A model generated the notes under the pieces. The model was not told the origin of the DNA, ran no database searches, and saw only the letters and a list, made by a program, of their open reading frames with translations. Shown piece by piece: positions 1 through 10,302 of a stretch of 36,203 nt of DNA. The position numbers and the translations under genes are program-made. The stretch comes from Pirellulaceae bacterium (GTDB lineage Bacteria; Planctomycetota; Planctomycetia; Pirellulales; Pirellulaceae). The number at the start of each line of letters is the position of its first letter. Position 1 is the first letter of the stretch. The stretch is from the NCBI GenBank assembly GCA_026989685.1, contig JALSIV010000460.1:1-36203 (forward strand), in the 5' to 3' direction.

Positions 1-2
1 GG

Positions 3-884
3 TCAGCGGAGAAAACGCCGCAGCAGCCCATCGTACGAGTCGACTCGGCGGTCTCGCAAGAAGGGCCAGTGGGTCCGTGCCGTTTCGACCAGCGACGGGT
101 CGATTTCCGCCACGACCAACTGGGGACCCTCGCGGTCGGCTCCTTGCGCCACCACGCGGCCGTACGGGTCGCAGCAGAACGAACTCCCCCAAAATTCGAT
201 CGATGCTTCGGCACCGATTCGATTGACGGCCGCCACGAACAATCCATTGGCGATGGCATGGGCGCGCATCGTCGTGATCCAGGCGTCGGTCTGGCTCGAT
301 CCCCAGGCTTCTTTCTCTTCGCGAAGCCAGCCGATGGCGGTCGGGTACAGCACGAGTTCGGCGCCACCGAGTGCCAGCAGTCGGGCGACTTCGGGGAACC
401 ATTGGTCCCAGCAAACGGCCACGCCGATTCGCCCGGCGCTCGTTTCGAAGACGGGATACCCGCCGTCTCCCGGCGAGAAGTAGAACTTCTCGTGATAGCA
501 GGGATCGTCGGGGATGTGCATCTTGCGGTAGCACCCGAGCAACTCGCCGTCCCGCTCGAATACGACAGCCGTGTTGTGAAACAGTCCGGGGGCGCGCCGT
601 TCGAACAGCGAACCGACCAGCACGACTTCGTGGCGTTGAGCCAGTTGCGCAAGCCGCTGCGAAGTCGGTCCCGGAATCGATTCCGCCTGCGTGAATTGCC
701 GGTGATCCTCACGTTGGCACGGATACCGGCCCATGAACAGCTCGGGGAGGCACACCACATCGGCCTGCCGCGAGGCGGCTTGGGCGATCAGGTCGCTGGC
801 CTGCTCCCAATTGATCCGGGGATCTTCGCTGCACTGCATCTGGGCCAGAGCAACGATAAGGCGTGAGGGGAGAAACCGGGACAT
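3..884 (-). CDS. aguB: Carbon-nitrogen hydrolase, N-carbamoylputrescine amidase type
   Basis: A 293-residue nitrilase-superfamily hydrolase. The catalytic triad is visible: Glu48 in CLPELF, Lys121 in YRKMHIP and Cys158 in VCWDQWFPE. The VCWDQWFPE block and the following YPTAIG stretch are typical of N-carbamoylputrescine amidases, which release putrescine, CO2 and ammonia in the arginine-agmatine route to polyamines. The length matches the family and there is no signal peptide, so it should act in the cytoplasm. The stop codon (TGA, bases 5-3) is just inside the window, so the gene is complete. It starts 33 nt after the stop of the GH57 gene on the same strand and may be co-transcribed with it. 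No strong ribosome binding site precedes the ATG. Agmatine deiminase, the usual partner, is not in the window. The family is sure; the exact substrate is inferred. Confidence 0.9.
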   Translation of the reverse strand: MSRFLPSRLIVALAQMQCSEDPRINWEQASDLIAQAASRQADVVCLPELFMGRYPCQREDHRQFTQAESIPGPTSQRLAQLAQRHEVVLVGSLFERRAPGLFHNTAVVFERDGELLGCYRKMHIPDDPCYHEKFYFSPGDGGYPVFETSAGRIGVAVCWDQWFPEVARLLALGGAELVLYPTAIGWLREEKEAWGSSQTDAWITTMRAHAIANGLFVAAVNRIGAEASIEFWGSSFCCDPYGRVVAQGADREGPQLVVAEIDPSLVETARTHWPFLRDRRVDSYDGLLRRFLR

Positions 885-917
885 GATGGGGCGAGTGAGG
901 TGTTTTCAACGGCGCGT

Positions 918-3095
918 TTAGAGGGGGACGGGGGCTTGTCGCCGGGTTGCCGCGTGCGTCGGGGAGTCTTCGTCGTCGCGAGTGTCGCACTGCAACTGGA
1001 ACGTGACACTCCATCGGCCTTCCGCGTCGGCTCGGACGGTCCAGTGAGGCATCACCACGACCGACTGGTGGACCAGTTCGAAACCGCCTTCGGAATGACT
1101 CACCGTCTCGATGGGAAATGTCCAAAAGCCGGTGGGTTTCGCCATCCGGAAGGAGAACCGCAAACCGAGCCAATCATCGGCGAGCCCCAGGCTGGACTGG
1201 TTCTCGAGTTGCAGGCGTGTTCCCAGTTGGCCGATCGGCTGGCGATGTTCATCGAAAAAGTACCGTCCCTCGGCATTAGAGGGCAGTCCCGAGAAATTCC
1301 ACTCCACCGCGAATTCCCACTCGCGATCTCGCGGGAGTTCCTCGAGCAGATAAGCGATCTCCAACGTGGACGATCCGGCACGCGTGGCGATCCCTTTGGT
1401 GATGACAACTTCGTGTCCGTCAACGAGACCCCGCGACTGCAGTTGCACTTGGATATGATCGGGGTTGCGACGGTTCTTCACTTGATAGGGACGCTGAACG
1501 AAGTCGCCATATTCGTCGACCTCGACCGCCGCGAGCAAATCGGGTGTGGCTTCTCCCGGGAGGAAGAAGTGGTCGATCAGGCTGTTGCGCTGGTAGGGAT
1601 CATAGTGCAGGCAGCGCTCCAGTCCCTCTTGTTTGAACACGACCAGATCATGGATGCTGGCGACGCCGTCGGTCTGCTGGCCGGCACCCTGCTCGACCTT
1701 GCGGTGGTAGGCTTCCGGTCTGCGAGCCAACGTGGCCAGCACATTGTGCCGGGCCTGTCGGATGTCGAGTTCATACAGAGCCCCGCCGGCGGCCGGGGCG
1801 ACGTAGGCGCACAGCCGGTCGTTGGACAACTTGATTTCGTGAAACCCGTCGAAATTGAAATCGTCCACCGTGACGTCGACGTGAGGCGAAGGGGGTGGGG
1901 CGATCCGATCGAGTTGGTTTTCGGCTTCGATCAGTTGCTGGTAGACGGCATGGCGCAGATGGGGCAGATAAATGCCGCCGAACGCCCCGTGCCAGTAAGC
2001 GCAGTTGCACTGGCCCCGATAGAGTGCTTGCTTGGCGGCGAGGGCCGCGGGATGGTTGGGCTGGTCGAGCCTCTGGCAGCGCCGGCTGATTTCCATCATG
2101 CGGGCGTACATTTCGTTCGACTCGGGATATTTGACCTTGAAGTTCCGCCAGAAACCGCCCCGGATGAAGGATTGCAGTTGCTGCCAATTCGGTTGCCCCG
2201 AGAACTCCTGCTGCAGTTGCTCCAGCAGCGCTTGGCGCTGGGCGGGTAGTGCCCACTCCGTCATTTCCCGATAGCTGGCGTCCGGCAGGTAGATGCGACC
2301 GCGCGGCTCACTCCCCCGGCAGGCATCGCTCAAGGTGACCGTCTCGATCCAGTGCCGGTTTTCCTGCAGCATGCGGAAGAACCGTTCCAGCCAACCGTCT
2401 CGATAAACGTGGTTGTGCGTGTTGGGCCACGTGCCGAATTTCTCCCCGTCATCGGCGAACACGGCGACGGCTCCGTGACGGCGAGCGTGCATCAGGCCCA
2501 GATGGTCCCGCGTCTCTTCCGGTGACGCGAATGGGATCAGGTACCGCAGTCGCTCGCTGCCGGGGAAGACCCGCAACACCCGTCCCTGATCTTCGGTCAG
2601 GTAGTAGCCGTCGAGTTGCTCGGGCGCCAAGCCGGCGTTACCGAAGTGGAAGTCGTCCAGCACGGTGTAGGAGATGCCGGCGTCGACGATGTCGCTGGCC
2701 AGGGAGGCTTCCCAGACTCGCTCCGGCATCCACATGCCCTGCACTTCGGCGCCCAACCGGCGGTTCAGCCACTGCGAATAGGCGGTGATTTGCCCATGGC
2801 GGTCGGCGGCGGGAATCATGGTCAAGATGGGCTCGTAGAACGGACCGCCCAGAATTTCGATCCGGCCCGCGGCCACCAACTGTCCGATCCGGTCGAGGTA
2901 CTCGGGGTGGTGTTGATCCAGCCACTCCATCAGCGGGCCGCTGGTGTGCAGCGAAATGCGCAGATCGGCAAACGGCTCGAAGACGTTCAGAAACGGTAGA
3001 TAACTCTCCTGATACGCCTGTTCGAACACGAAGTCGAAATTGCCGACCGGCTGGTGGTTGTGCAGAACGAGGCAGAAGCGGAGCGGTGTAGTCAT
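918..3095 (-). CDS. Glycoside hydrolase family 57, 4-alpha-glucanotransferase/alpha-amylase type
   Basis: A 725-residue GH57 enzyme. It begins with the family signature LVLHNHQPVGNF (residues 9-20). It has the nucleophile motif MWMPERVWE, with Glu125 as candidate nucleophile, and the acid/base region VFADDGEKFG (Asp215/Asp216). The remaining two thirds match the central and C-terminal beta-sandwich domains (DUF1925, DUF1926) of Thermococcus-type 4-alpha-glucanotransferases and amylases. Such enzymes cut or transfer alpha-1,4-glucan segments in glycogen or maltodextrin metabolism. There is no signal peptide, so it is probably cytoplasmic. A GGGAG lies about 13 nt before the ATG, a somewhat long spacing. 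The C-N hydrolase gene follows after 33 nt. The choice between amylase and transferase activity is not settled by sequence reading. Confidence 0.92.
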   Translation of the reverse strand: MTTPLRFCLVLHNHQPVGNFDFVFEQAYQESYLPFLNVFEPFADLRISLHTSGPLMEWLDQHHPEYLDRIGQLVAAGRIEILGGPFYEPILTMIPAADRHGQITAYSQWLNRRLGAEVQGMWMPERVWEASLASDIVDAGISYTVLDDFHFGNAGLAPEQLDGYYLTEDQGRVLRVFPGSERLRYLIPFASPEETRDHLGLMHARRHGAVAVFADDGEKFGTWPNTHNHVYRDGWLERFFRMLQENRHWIETVTLSDACRGSEPRGRIYLPDASYREMTEWALPAQRQALLEQLQQEFSGQPNWQQLQSFIRGGFWRNFKVKYPESNEMYARMMEISRRCQRLDQPNHPAALAAKQALYRGQCNCAYWHGAFGGIYLPHLRHAVYQQLIEAENQLDRIAPPPSPHVDVTVDDFNFDGFHEIKLSNDRLCAYVAPAAGGALYELDIRQARHNVLATLARRPEAYHRKVEQGAGQQTDGVASIHDLVVFKQEGLERCLHYDPYQRNSLIDHFFLPGEATPDLLAAVEVDEYGDFVQRPYQVKNRRNPDHIQVQLQSRGLVDGHEVVITKGIATRAGSSTLEIAYLLEELPRDREWEFAVEWNFSGLPSNAEGRYFFDEHRQPIGQLGTRLQLENQSSLGLADDWLGLRFSFRMAKPTGFWTFPIETVSHSEGGFELVHQSVVVMPHWTVRADAEGRWSVTFQLQCDTRDDEDSPTHAATRRQAPVPL

Positions 3096-3347
3096 CTTGC
3101 CGGAGTTCTCCCTGTGTAGCGAATGGGCGGTATCCTGGAAGGGGCTCGCCGAGCGAGAGTTGTCTCATCAAGCGAGCGCGCGTGGCCTATTCATCGGAAA
3201 ACTCTCCGCCAAGAGTGCAGTTTTTCCAGCCTGTTCAGCTTGACAGGCAAAGAGGCGTCCACGGCTCGGGCCGGGCATTCGTTCCACCTCCACCAATCCT
3301 CACCTTGGCCGATTTGCGCGATTTCGTCAAAGGGGGAGCCGCCACGA

Positions 3348-4313
3348 TCAGCCGAGTCCGAAGACCTGTTCCATTTGGCGCCGCACCGTTTTGAGTTGTT
3401 CGACGCGGCCACCGGCCACTTCGGCGGTCGCCCATCCGCAAAAGCCGATTTCTCGGAGTGCCTTGCGGACGTCTTCCCACGGAAGATCGCCTTCGCCGAT
3501 CGGCGTGAACTTCCCCAGTTTGCGGCTGAAGCCTTTGACATCGAGTTTCACGCAGCGGCGGCCGAAGGCGCGAATCCATTCGCCGGGTTGTCCGTATTTC
3601 CAGTGGTTGCCGATATCGTAGTACATCCCGACCCAGGGACTGTTGAAGCTATCGACAAAGTCGATGAAAGCCTGCGGCGATTGTTCGGGGGGCGCGTCGT
3701 GGTCGTAGAACATGCGGTTCCACACGTTTTCGATCAAGATCATCTGGCCCAGTGATGCGGCCAGCGGCAGTAGCCGGCGGATTTCGTTGCGGCAGCGGTC
3801 GGCCACTTCGTCGGGCTTTCCGTCCTTGCCGTGGCCGACGACGATCAGCACGCCGCTTCCACCCGCGGCGTGCGAGACTCGCAAACAGTGGGCGATATTG
3901 GCTCGCCCCTTGGCGCGCACCGACTCCTCCGGGCTGGTCAGTCGGTCTTTCCAATGAGCGTGATTGATGGCGTTGTGAACGAATACGCCCGTCTCCTGCA
4001 CGGCGGCCCGCACCTGTTCCGGTCGATACGGCGCGGCCTGGTCGAAGTCGACACCGTCGAACCCGGCTTGCTTGGCCATCCGCAGCCGCTCGGCCAACGT
4101 GAGCGGGCGACCATCGGCATCCTTGTCGGCGATCATCCCCAGCTTGCACGACAGCAAGAGGGACTTGTTTTCCGGTGGGCGGACAACGGTGTCGGTACGA
4201 TCGGCCGCCCGTGCTGAATGGCCGGCGCCGACCAGAGCCGCGCCGGCGGCGGCCGCACCCAGGAACTGTCGGCGGTGGGAGGTATTTCGAGCGGAGTGGG
4301 GGGGCTGGGACAT
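3348..4313 (-). CDS. Tat-exported sugar phosphate isomerase/epimerase-like TIM-barrel protein
   Basis: A 321-residue protein of the xylose isomerase-like TIM-barrel superfamily (hydroxypyruvate isomerase-like). The N-terminus has a twin-arginine signal: Arg14-Arg15 in SHRRQFLGAAAAGAALVG, an Ala-rich core and an ARA-A cleavage site near residue 37. Candidate metal ligands are the Glu in ILIENVWN, the Asp in YYDIGNHW, the Asp in VKLDVKG and the Glu in TAEVAGG. The start at 4313 was preferred to an in-frame ATG 25 codons upstream because GGAG lies 8 nt before it and the Tat signal then sits at the N-terminus. Exported proteins of this family are abundant in planctomycetes and their substrates are mostly unknown. 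It lies 87 nt downstream of the RNase E/G gene and may be the last gene of that run. Confidence 0.85.
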   Translation of the reverse strand: MSQPPHSARNTSHRRQFLGAAAAGAALVGAGHSARAADRTDTVVRPPENKSLLLSCKLGMIADKDADGRPLTLAERLRMAKQAGFDGVDFDQAAPYRPEQVRAAVQETGVFVHNAINHAHWKDRLTSPEESVRAKGRANIAHCLRVSHAAGGSGVLIVVGHGKDGKPDEVADRCRNEIRRLLPLAASLGQMILIENVWNRMFYDHDAPPEQSPQAFIDFVDSFNSPWVGMYYDIGNHWKYGQPGEWIRAFGRRCVKLDVKGFSRKLGKFTPIGEGDLPWEDVRKALREIGFCGWATAEVAGGRVEQLKTVRRQMEQVFGLG

Positions 4314-4400
4314 GGGCGATTCTCCAAAGCTGCGGAAGGAACGGACAGGTCCTTTCTCAGCATACGCGAACGGCCATCGGCTTGCCACAATCGGTGCGGA

Positions 4401-5968
<1,568 letters not shown>

Positions 5969-5972
<4 letters not shown>

Positions 5973-6715
5973 GATGGTGGTTGATCCAGTGATTTGAGGA
6001 CAAGCGGATCGAGGCCTTGGGAGGCACCGGAGCCGGACGCTGCGGGCTCGGCCTCGGATTCCGCGCAAGACGCGGCGCGATCGCTGTCGAACGTCACCGA
6101 CGTCCGCCGCAGGATCGCGCCATCCGATTCCAAGTCGTCGGCCTGGAGAACCTGGAGGACCTCCCGGGGCCGAACGGCGCCGCGGCGTCCCGCGACGACA
6201 GTGAATTCGAGAATGCCATCGCGCAGTTCGATGCGCCGCAGCCCCTGCCGGACATCCACGGCTTCCGCTCGACCGGGACGCTGGATGAGGCATTGGCGAG
6301 CTTCCCATAGCCGAGTGACGGCTTGCCGAAGCTGTTCCCTCCGCGCACCGGGCACGGCGATGGTGTAGGTGGCGGTTTCCAATTGGGGCATCTTGCCCGA
6401 CGACACACCGGCACGAGTGAAGTCGAGTCCGCTGGGAGCTTCCTGCCGCAGGGCCGCGAGCAGCCGATCGGGATCCCACGGCTCGCGGAGTTCCACTTCG
6501 ACCCACTCGACGTCGCTGGCGATCCCCAGTGCCAGTGCCGAAGCGAAGCGGATCTTGGGTTTGGGATGAAACCCCTGACTCATTTTCAGTGGGAGTTCGA
6601 GGCGGCGAAAGATGCGCTCCACGGTGCGAGCCAGATCATGATGCCCGATCCACCGCAAGTCTCCCAGCTTGCGGAATTCGATGCGGTATCGGTAATAGGG
6701 CGCGGGAGTATTCAT
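5969..6715 (-). CDS. DUF2344 / TIGR03936 family protein
   Basis: A 248-residue protein matching the radical-SAM-associated DUF2344 family (TIGR03936). It starts with the typical YRYRIEFRKLGDLRWIGHHDLARTVERIFRR, quoted here in part as YRYRIEFRKLGDLRWIG, followed by SQGFHPKPKIRFASALALGI. In many bacteria this domain follows a radical SAM protein or is fused to it; here no radical SAM partner is adjacent. The biochemical role is not established. The gene starts 7 nt after the ptsI stop if the ATG at 6715 is used. A second in-frame ATG at 6739 would overlap ptsI; neither has a good ribosome binding site, so the start is uncertain by 8 codons. Its TGA overlaps the RNase E/G start codon. A link to RNA metabolism is inference from neighbourhood only. 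Confidence 0.85.
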
Positions 6716-6722
6716 GGGATCG

Positions 6723-8483
6723 TTACGACTCGGAGTCATGGGAGAACAGATCGGGAATCGTTCGGCGGAGTGCTTCGTGCAGTAGCGCGTTGACTTCGCG
6801 AGCCGTGTCCATTTGCAGGGCGCGCTCGGCCAGCTTCCGGCAGTCTTCCACCCGCACGCGGCGGGTCACCGCCTTGATTTCCGGGATGGCGACCGGCGGC
6901 ATGCTCAGCTTGCGGACTCCCAATCCCAGCAGCAGCAATGCCTCTCCCGGTTCGCTGCTCATCTGGCCGCAGACCGACACCGGTTTACCTGCCGCGTCCG
7001 CCGCGCGAACTACGCGGTCGATCATGGCCAGTACGGCTGGATCGGTTGCCTGGTAGAGCTCGGCCACTTCCCGGTTGGCCCGGTCGACGGCCAGAGTGTA
7101 TTGGGCCAGGTCGTTGGTGCCGATACTGACGAAGTCGACTTCCTGGAGGAATCGCTCGATCAAGATCGCACTGGAGGGAACCTCGACCATCATCCCCACG
7201 GCAATCTGACGGTCGTAGTTCCGGCCCTGCTCGTCCAGGTCTTCCATGGCGTCGGCCAACACCATCTTGGCACGCCTTAGCTCACCGAGTGTAGCGATCA
7301 TGGGGAACATCACTTGGACCGGCCCCAGAGCGCTGGCTCGGAGAACGGCTCGCAACTGAACCCGAAAGCTGTCGACATGCTTGAGGGACAGTCGGATGCT
7401 GCGCAGACCGAGAAACGGGTTGGTTTCTTCCTCGTTCTCCCCCGGTGCCAATCCCAGTTTGTCGGCGCCCAGATCGAGTGTGCGGATGACGACAGGGAGG
7501 CCGTCCATCGCCTGAACCACTTCCGCATAGGCGCGATAGTGGTCTTCTTCGGTCGGTTCCTGCTCGGCAGCCAAATAAAGAAACTCGGTCCGGTACAGCC
7601 CGATGCCGTTGGCCGCGCGGCGCCGGGCCGCCCGCACTTCCTGGGGGAACTCGATGTTGGCCGCCAATTCGACCCGAACACCGTCGGCCGTTTCCGCGGG
7701 AAACTCGCGGAGTTGCTCGAACTGTTGGAACAGGTCTTGATGCTGCTTCCGTTCCCGCTCGTAACGAGCCAGTGTTTCGGGATCGGGGTCGATTACGACT
7801 TGCCCGTGGTCGCCATCGACGATCACGATATCGCCGCCGGCGACCTGGTCGAGAAACCGGCCGGTGCCGACCACGGCCGGGATCTCCTTGGCTTTGGCCA
7901 AGATCGCCGTGTGGCCGCCCACGCCACCGACTTCGGTGACAAACGCGAGGGTGTGATCGGGATCGAGCTGAGCCGTTTCCCCGGGAGTGAGATCGTGAGC
8001 CAACACGACGACCGGCGCGTGGAGGTGGGTGAGTTCCTCTCGGCGGCGTCCCAGCAACTGCCGCAGAATTCGCCGCTCGATGTCGTAGATATCGTGAGCC
8101 CGTTCGGACAGCACATGTCCCGGAAGCTGTTCGAATGCCTGCGCGTATTCGCGGAGCGTGGTGCTCACCGCATATTCGGGTGAATAGCACTGCTGGCGGA
8201 CCAGACTGCGCAGTTTTTCCACGAGCTGCGGATCCTGCAGCATCCGCAGGTGAGCCGAGAAGATGGCTCCGTACTGAGTTCCCAACTGTTGGTCGATTCG
8301 CTTGCGGTTTTCCTCGATCTCGGCGGCCGCCGCGTCCAAAGCGCGCTGCAACCGCCGAGTTTCATACTCCACGGCGTCCTGGGAAACGAACCGCCGGGGA
8401 ATGCGAAACCCTTCATGGTCGACGACGAACGCTTCGCCGATCGCCACGCCGGGCGAAACCGCGATTCCCTGCAATGAAAGCAT
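6723..8483 (-). CDS. ptsI: Phosphoenolpyruvate-protein phosphotransferase (PTS enzyme I)
   Basis: A 586-residue enzyme I, near the family's usual length. The phosphorylated histidine is His191 in EVGGVGGHTAILAKAKEIP, at the expected place for the GGxTSHxAI motif, although the local sequence GGVGGHT departs from the common GGRTSH. The PEP-binding barrel has GIGLYRTEFLYL, FPMIAT, GMMVEVPS, SIGTNDLAQYTLAVDR and the active-site Cys motif VSVCGQM. It takes phosphate from PEP and passes it to HPr in the cytoplasm. It lies downstream of ptsH, but the 217-nt spacer carries an 82-bp inverted-repeat element. The gene runs almost directly into the DUF2344 gene. No sugar permease (EIIB/EIIC) is in the window, so a regulatory PTS is likely. 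Confidence 0.95.
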   Translation of the reverse strand: MLSLQGIAVSPGVAIGEAFVVDHEGFRIPRRFVSQDAVEYETRRLQRALDAAAAEIEENRKRIDQQLGTQYGAIFSAHLRMLQDPQLVEKLRSLVRQQCYSPEYAVSTTLREYAQAFEQLPGHVLSERAHDIYDIERRILRQLLGRRREELTHLHAPVVVLAHDLTPGETAQLDPDHTLAFVTEVGGVGGHTAILAKAKEIPAVVGTGRFLDQVAGGDIVIVDGDHGQVVIDPDPETLARYERERKQHQDLFQQFEQLREFPAETADGVRVELAANIEFPQEVRAARRRAANGIGLYRTEFLYLAAEQEPTEEDHYRAYAEVVQAMDGLPVVIRTLDLGADKLGLAPGENEEETNPFLGLRSIRLSLKHVDSFRVQLRAVLRASALGPVQVMFPMIATLGELRRAKMVLADAMEDLDEQGRNYDRQIAVGMMVEVPSSAILIERFLQEVDFVSIGTNDLAQYTLAVDRANREVAELYQATDPAVLAMIDRVVRAADAAGKPVSVCGQMSSEPGEALLLLGLGVRKLSMPPVAIPEIKAVTRRVRVEDCRKLAERALQMDTAREVNALLHEALRRTIPDLFSHDSES

Positions 8484-8599
8484 CTGTTATCTCGTTCTGG
8501 CTTCGAGGGATCGGCAGACCGTACGGCGCGATCGGACCTCGAGGCGGCAAGCCGGCGACCCGCATGGCCCGCTGACTCACCTTGTCGTTTGTGTTTTTC

Positions 8600-8681
8600 G
8601 AGCCTGTAACAAAACCCGCCGCGCCGTTTTCCGGCCTCGGGTGTGTTGCTTGCGGCAGGGGGTTTTGTGACAGCCTCTTAG
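8600..8681. repeat. 82-bp intergenic inverted-repeat element, copy 1
   Basis: It begins GAGCCTGTAACAAAAC and ends GTTTTGTGACAGCCTCTTAG. The two ends are imperfect inverted repeats of about 16 bp, and the arms could fold into a long hairpin over most of the element. A second copy of the same 82-bp length and orientation, about 87% identical by eye, lies at 14829-14910. This copy sits in the spacer between ptsH and ptsI. There is no coding capacity of its own. It could be a MITE- or REP-like element, or an RNA processing hairpin. Confidence 0.8.
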
Positions 8682-8700
8682 TCACCGCCTGAATTCCGTT

Positions 8701-9027
8701 TCAATGAGAGGCATCGGGGGTCGAATCGGGGGATGGCTCCGACGAGGATCCGATTTCCTCGAATCCGCTTTCGATCAGCGCCACCATTTTGGCAACAGCG
8801 GCGTGAGCGTCCTTGCCGGAGGCACACACATCCAGACGGGTTCCCTCCACGGCCGCCAACGTCAGCCACGACAGGATGCTGGTCGCATCGATCCGCTCAC
8901 CCTCACGCTCGATCCACACCGTCGCGTCGAACTGGCTGGCCGTTTTCGCCAGCAAGTCGGCCGGACGCGCGTGGATCCCCTGCGAATTGTTGACCACCAC
9001 GCTTTGGCGAACAACGGAATCGGTCAT
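8701..9027 (-). CDS. ptsH: Phosphocarrier protein HPr
   Basis: A 108-residue HPr with the active-site histidine His19 in GIHARPADLLAK. Ser50 in IDATSILSW lies 31 residues later, exactly the spacing of His15 and Ser46 in Bacillus HPr, so the regulatory serine recognised by HPr kinase is kept. The protein has an extra acidic/Ser-rich C-terminal tail of about 18 residues beyond the usual 88-90. It shuttles phosphate from enzyme I to EIIA-type proteins. It lies between the EIIA gene (50-nt gap) and ptsI (217-nt gap with a repeat element). No hprK is seen in the window, so if Ser50 is used, the kinase must be encoded elsewhere. Confidence 0.93.
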   Translation of the reverse strand: MTDSVVRQSVVVNNSQGIHARPADLLAKTASQFDATVWIEREGERIDATSILSWLTLAAVEGTRLDVCASGKDAHAAVAKMVALIESGFEEIGSSSEPSPDSTPDASH

Positions 9028-9077
9028 CGGGTTCCCGTGATTGGAATAGGTCGTGGGCCTTGGTCGCGCGAAGTCGC

Positions 9078-9551
9078 CTAGGCCGACGTGCGCTCGTCCG
9101 CCTCATCCAACAGCGTCTGTACGTCTTCCACCGTCTTGGCTTGCTTGAGGAACCGGCAGAACGTATCCTCGCGAAGTTGCCGCGAGATGTTCTCCAGCGC
9201 TCGCAAATGATCGGTGGGGTTTTTCATCGGGGAGACGAGCAGAAACAACAGGTGGACTTTTTCGCCGTCCAGACTGTTGAAGTCGATTCCCGATTCGCTG
9301 ATGCCGATCGTGCCGACCGGCTGGTCGACCCGATCGTGTTTGGCGTGGGGCACGGCGACCCCCCTGCCGATCCCCGTGCTTCCCAATTCCTCTCGCTTGA
9401 GGACACCCTGCACGATGTCCTCCTGGTCGCTTTCTGCGATCTCACCCGCTTCCACCAGCGCGCCGACCAACTCGCGAATGGCACCTTCCTTGTCCGTCGC
9501 CCGAAGCTGCGGGCGAATGGCCGCGGGTTTGACAAAATCCATGAATTTCAT
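9078..9551 (-). CDS. ptsN: PTS EIIA protein, PtsN/fructose (mannitol) family
   Basis: A 157-residue EIIA domain. The phosphorylated histidine is His69 in GRGVAVPHAKHD, preceded by REELGSTGIG, which is the typical signature. The fold continues through VHLLFLLVSP and HLRALENISRQL, as in PtsN (EIIA-Ntr) and fructose EIIA domains. No EIIB or EIIC domain is fused or adjacent, which favours a regulatory role over sugar uptake. AAGGA lies about 10 nt upstream of the ATG. It follows the hibernation factor gene after 63 nt in the same direction, the arrangement known from rpoN-hpf-ptsN loci of proteobacteria, but rpoN is missing here. Confidence 0.9.
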   Translation of the reverse strand: MKFMDFVKPAAIRPQLRATDKEGAIRELVGALVEAGEIAESDQEDIVQGVLKREELGSTGIGRGVAVPHAKHDRVDQPVGTIGISESGIDFNSLDGEKVHLLFLLVSPMKNPTDHLRALENISRQLREDTFCRFLKQAKTVEDVQTLLDEADERTSA

Positions 9552-9614
9552 TGAGGTAAATCCTTGTGTGTGTGGGTCGAAGCAACTTGCACAAGCTCCG
9601 CCCGCATTCGTCGG

Positions 9615-9956
9615 TCAGGGCGCCCGGTCTTCCAAGGTGCCCCCCAGCCGCTTGATGCCAGTCGCCCGGTGACCGGTCACCTTCTCTTTGTGTTTGCGAA
9701 GCTGTTGCTCCACCTTGTGGAGGACACGGTCGAGCGCGGCCATCAGCTCTCCCGTTGACGTGGCCACAAAATCGGACGTATGTTCCGCCGAAATACAGAC
9801 CTCGACATCGGGAGTCTCGCGATGTTCGAGATCCACGGTGACCTGAATGGCCGTCAGACGATCGAAATACCTGCGAAGCTTCTCGACTTTTTCACGAATG
9901 CGGGCTTGAGTTTCAGGATGGAGATGACCGTGCCGAGCAGAAACTGCGATTTGCAC
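9615..9956 (-). CDS. raiA: Ribosome hibernation promoting factor / ribosome-associated inhibitor A (short form)
   Basis: A 113-residue HPF/YfiA-family protein covering the conserved core: QIAVSARHGHLHPETQARI, EKLRRYFDRLTAIQVTVDLE, then VEVCISAEHTSDFVATSTGELMAALD in outline. The C-terminal dimerisation domain of long HPF is absent; the protein ends about 20 residues after the core in a basic tail. The start is taken as GTG at 9956 because AAGGAG lies 8 nt upstream and the protein then begins at QIAVSARH, as in relatives; a TTG two codons earlier is too close to that site. It binds the 30S decoding region and silences ribosomes in slow growth. First gene of the PTS run. Confidence 0.9.
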   Translation of the reverse strand: MQIAVSARHGHLHPETQARIREKVEKLRRYFDRLTAIQVTVDLEHRETPDVEVCISAEHTSDFVATSTGELMAALDRVLHKVEQQLRKHKEKVTGHRATGIKRLGGTLEDRAP

Positions 9957-10302
9957 TGACAAGGCTCCTTTGGATAGGCGGCGAAGCGAATTCGCCGCGG
10001 ATTCGTTCGTGGATGTGGGCGTCGGGATGGCATGCCGTCATCACGAGTCCGAGCCGCCGGAGCAGGATCATCGGACGACGGCCGCCGGAATCAGCCCAAC
10101 GGTGGCGCACGGCCGGGATGTCCGGCCGCGGGAGTTGTTCCGCCCGTGGCCCAGGCGCGCCGCGCACCCGTGCCCGGTCGTGGTGGCGACCGAACGAGGA
10201 TCCGGCCCCACGTCAGGAAAGGATACTATCGAACCGAGGGTCGCGACAGACCACACGCTCCAACCCTCGCGAATAAACCGATGGACTGTGTTCGCCTGTA
10301 CA
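9957..10302. other. Intergenic region upstream of raiA
   Basis: About 345 bases with no supported gene. It must hold the raiA promoter (minus strand) and the 3' end of the upstream membrane-protein transcript. An inverted repeat CGAGGGT...ACCCTCG (about 10236-10271, 22-nt loop) is visible but has no T-tract, so it is not a convincing terminator. No near-consensus -35/-10 pair was found. Confidence 0.5.

Noticed and set aside
900-2249. A 449-codon open frame on the plus strand
   Set aside because: It lies antisense to the GH57 gene, has no family similarity, and long antisense frames are expected in GC-rich DNA.
3229-3248. GCCTGT/ACAGGC hairpin as terminator of the Tat-exported isomerase gene
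   Set aside because: The stem is only 6 bp and no T-tract follows on the minus strand.
5973-6506. N-terminal extension of the RNase E/G frame by 178 codons
   Set aside because: The extension is entirely within the DUF2344 gene in another frame, and the family start MKKEMLINVS with an ATGA overlap is clear.
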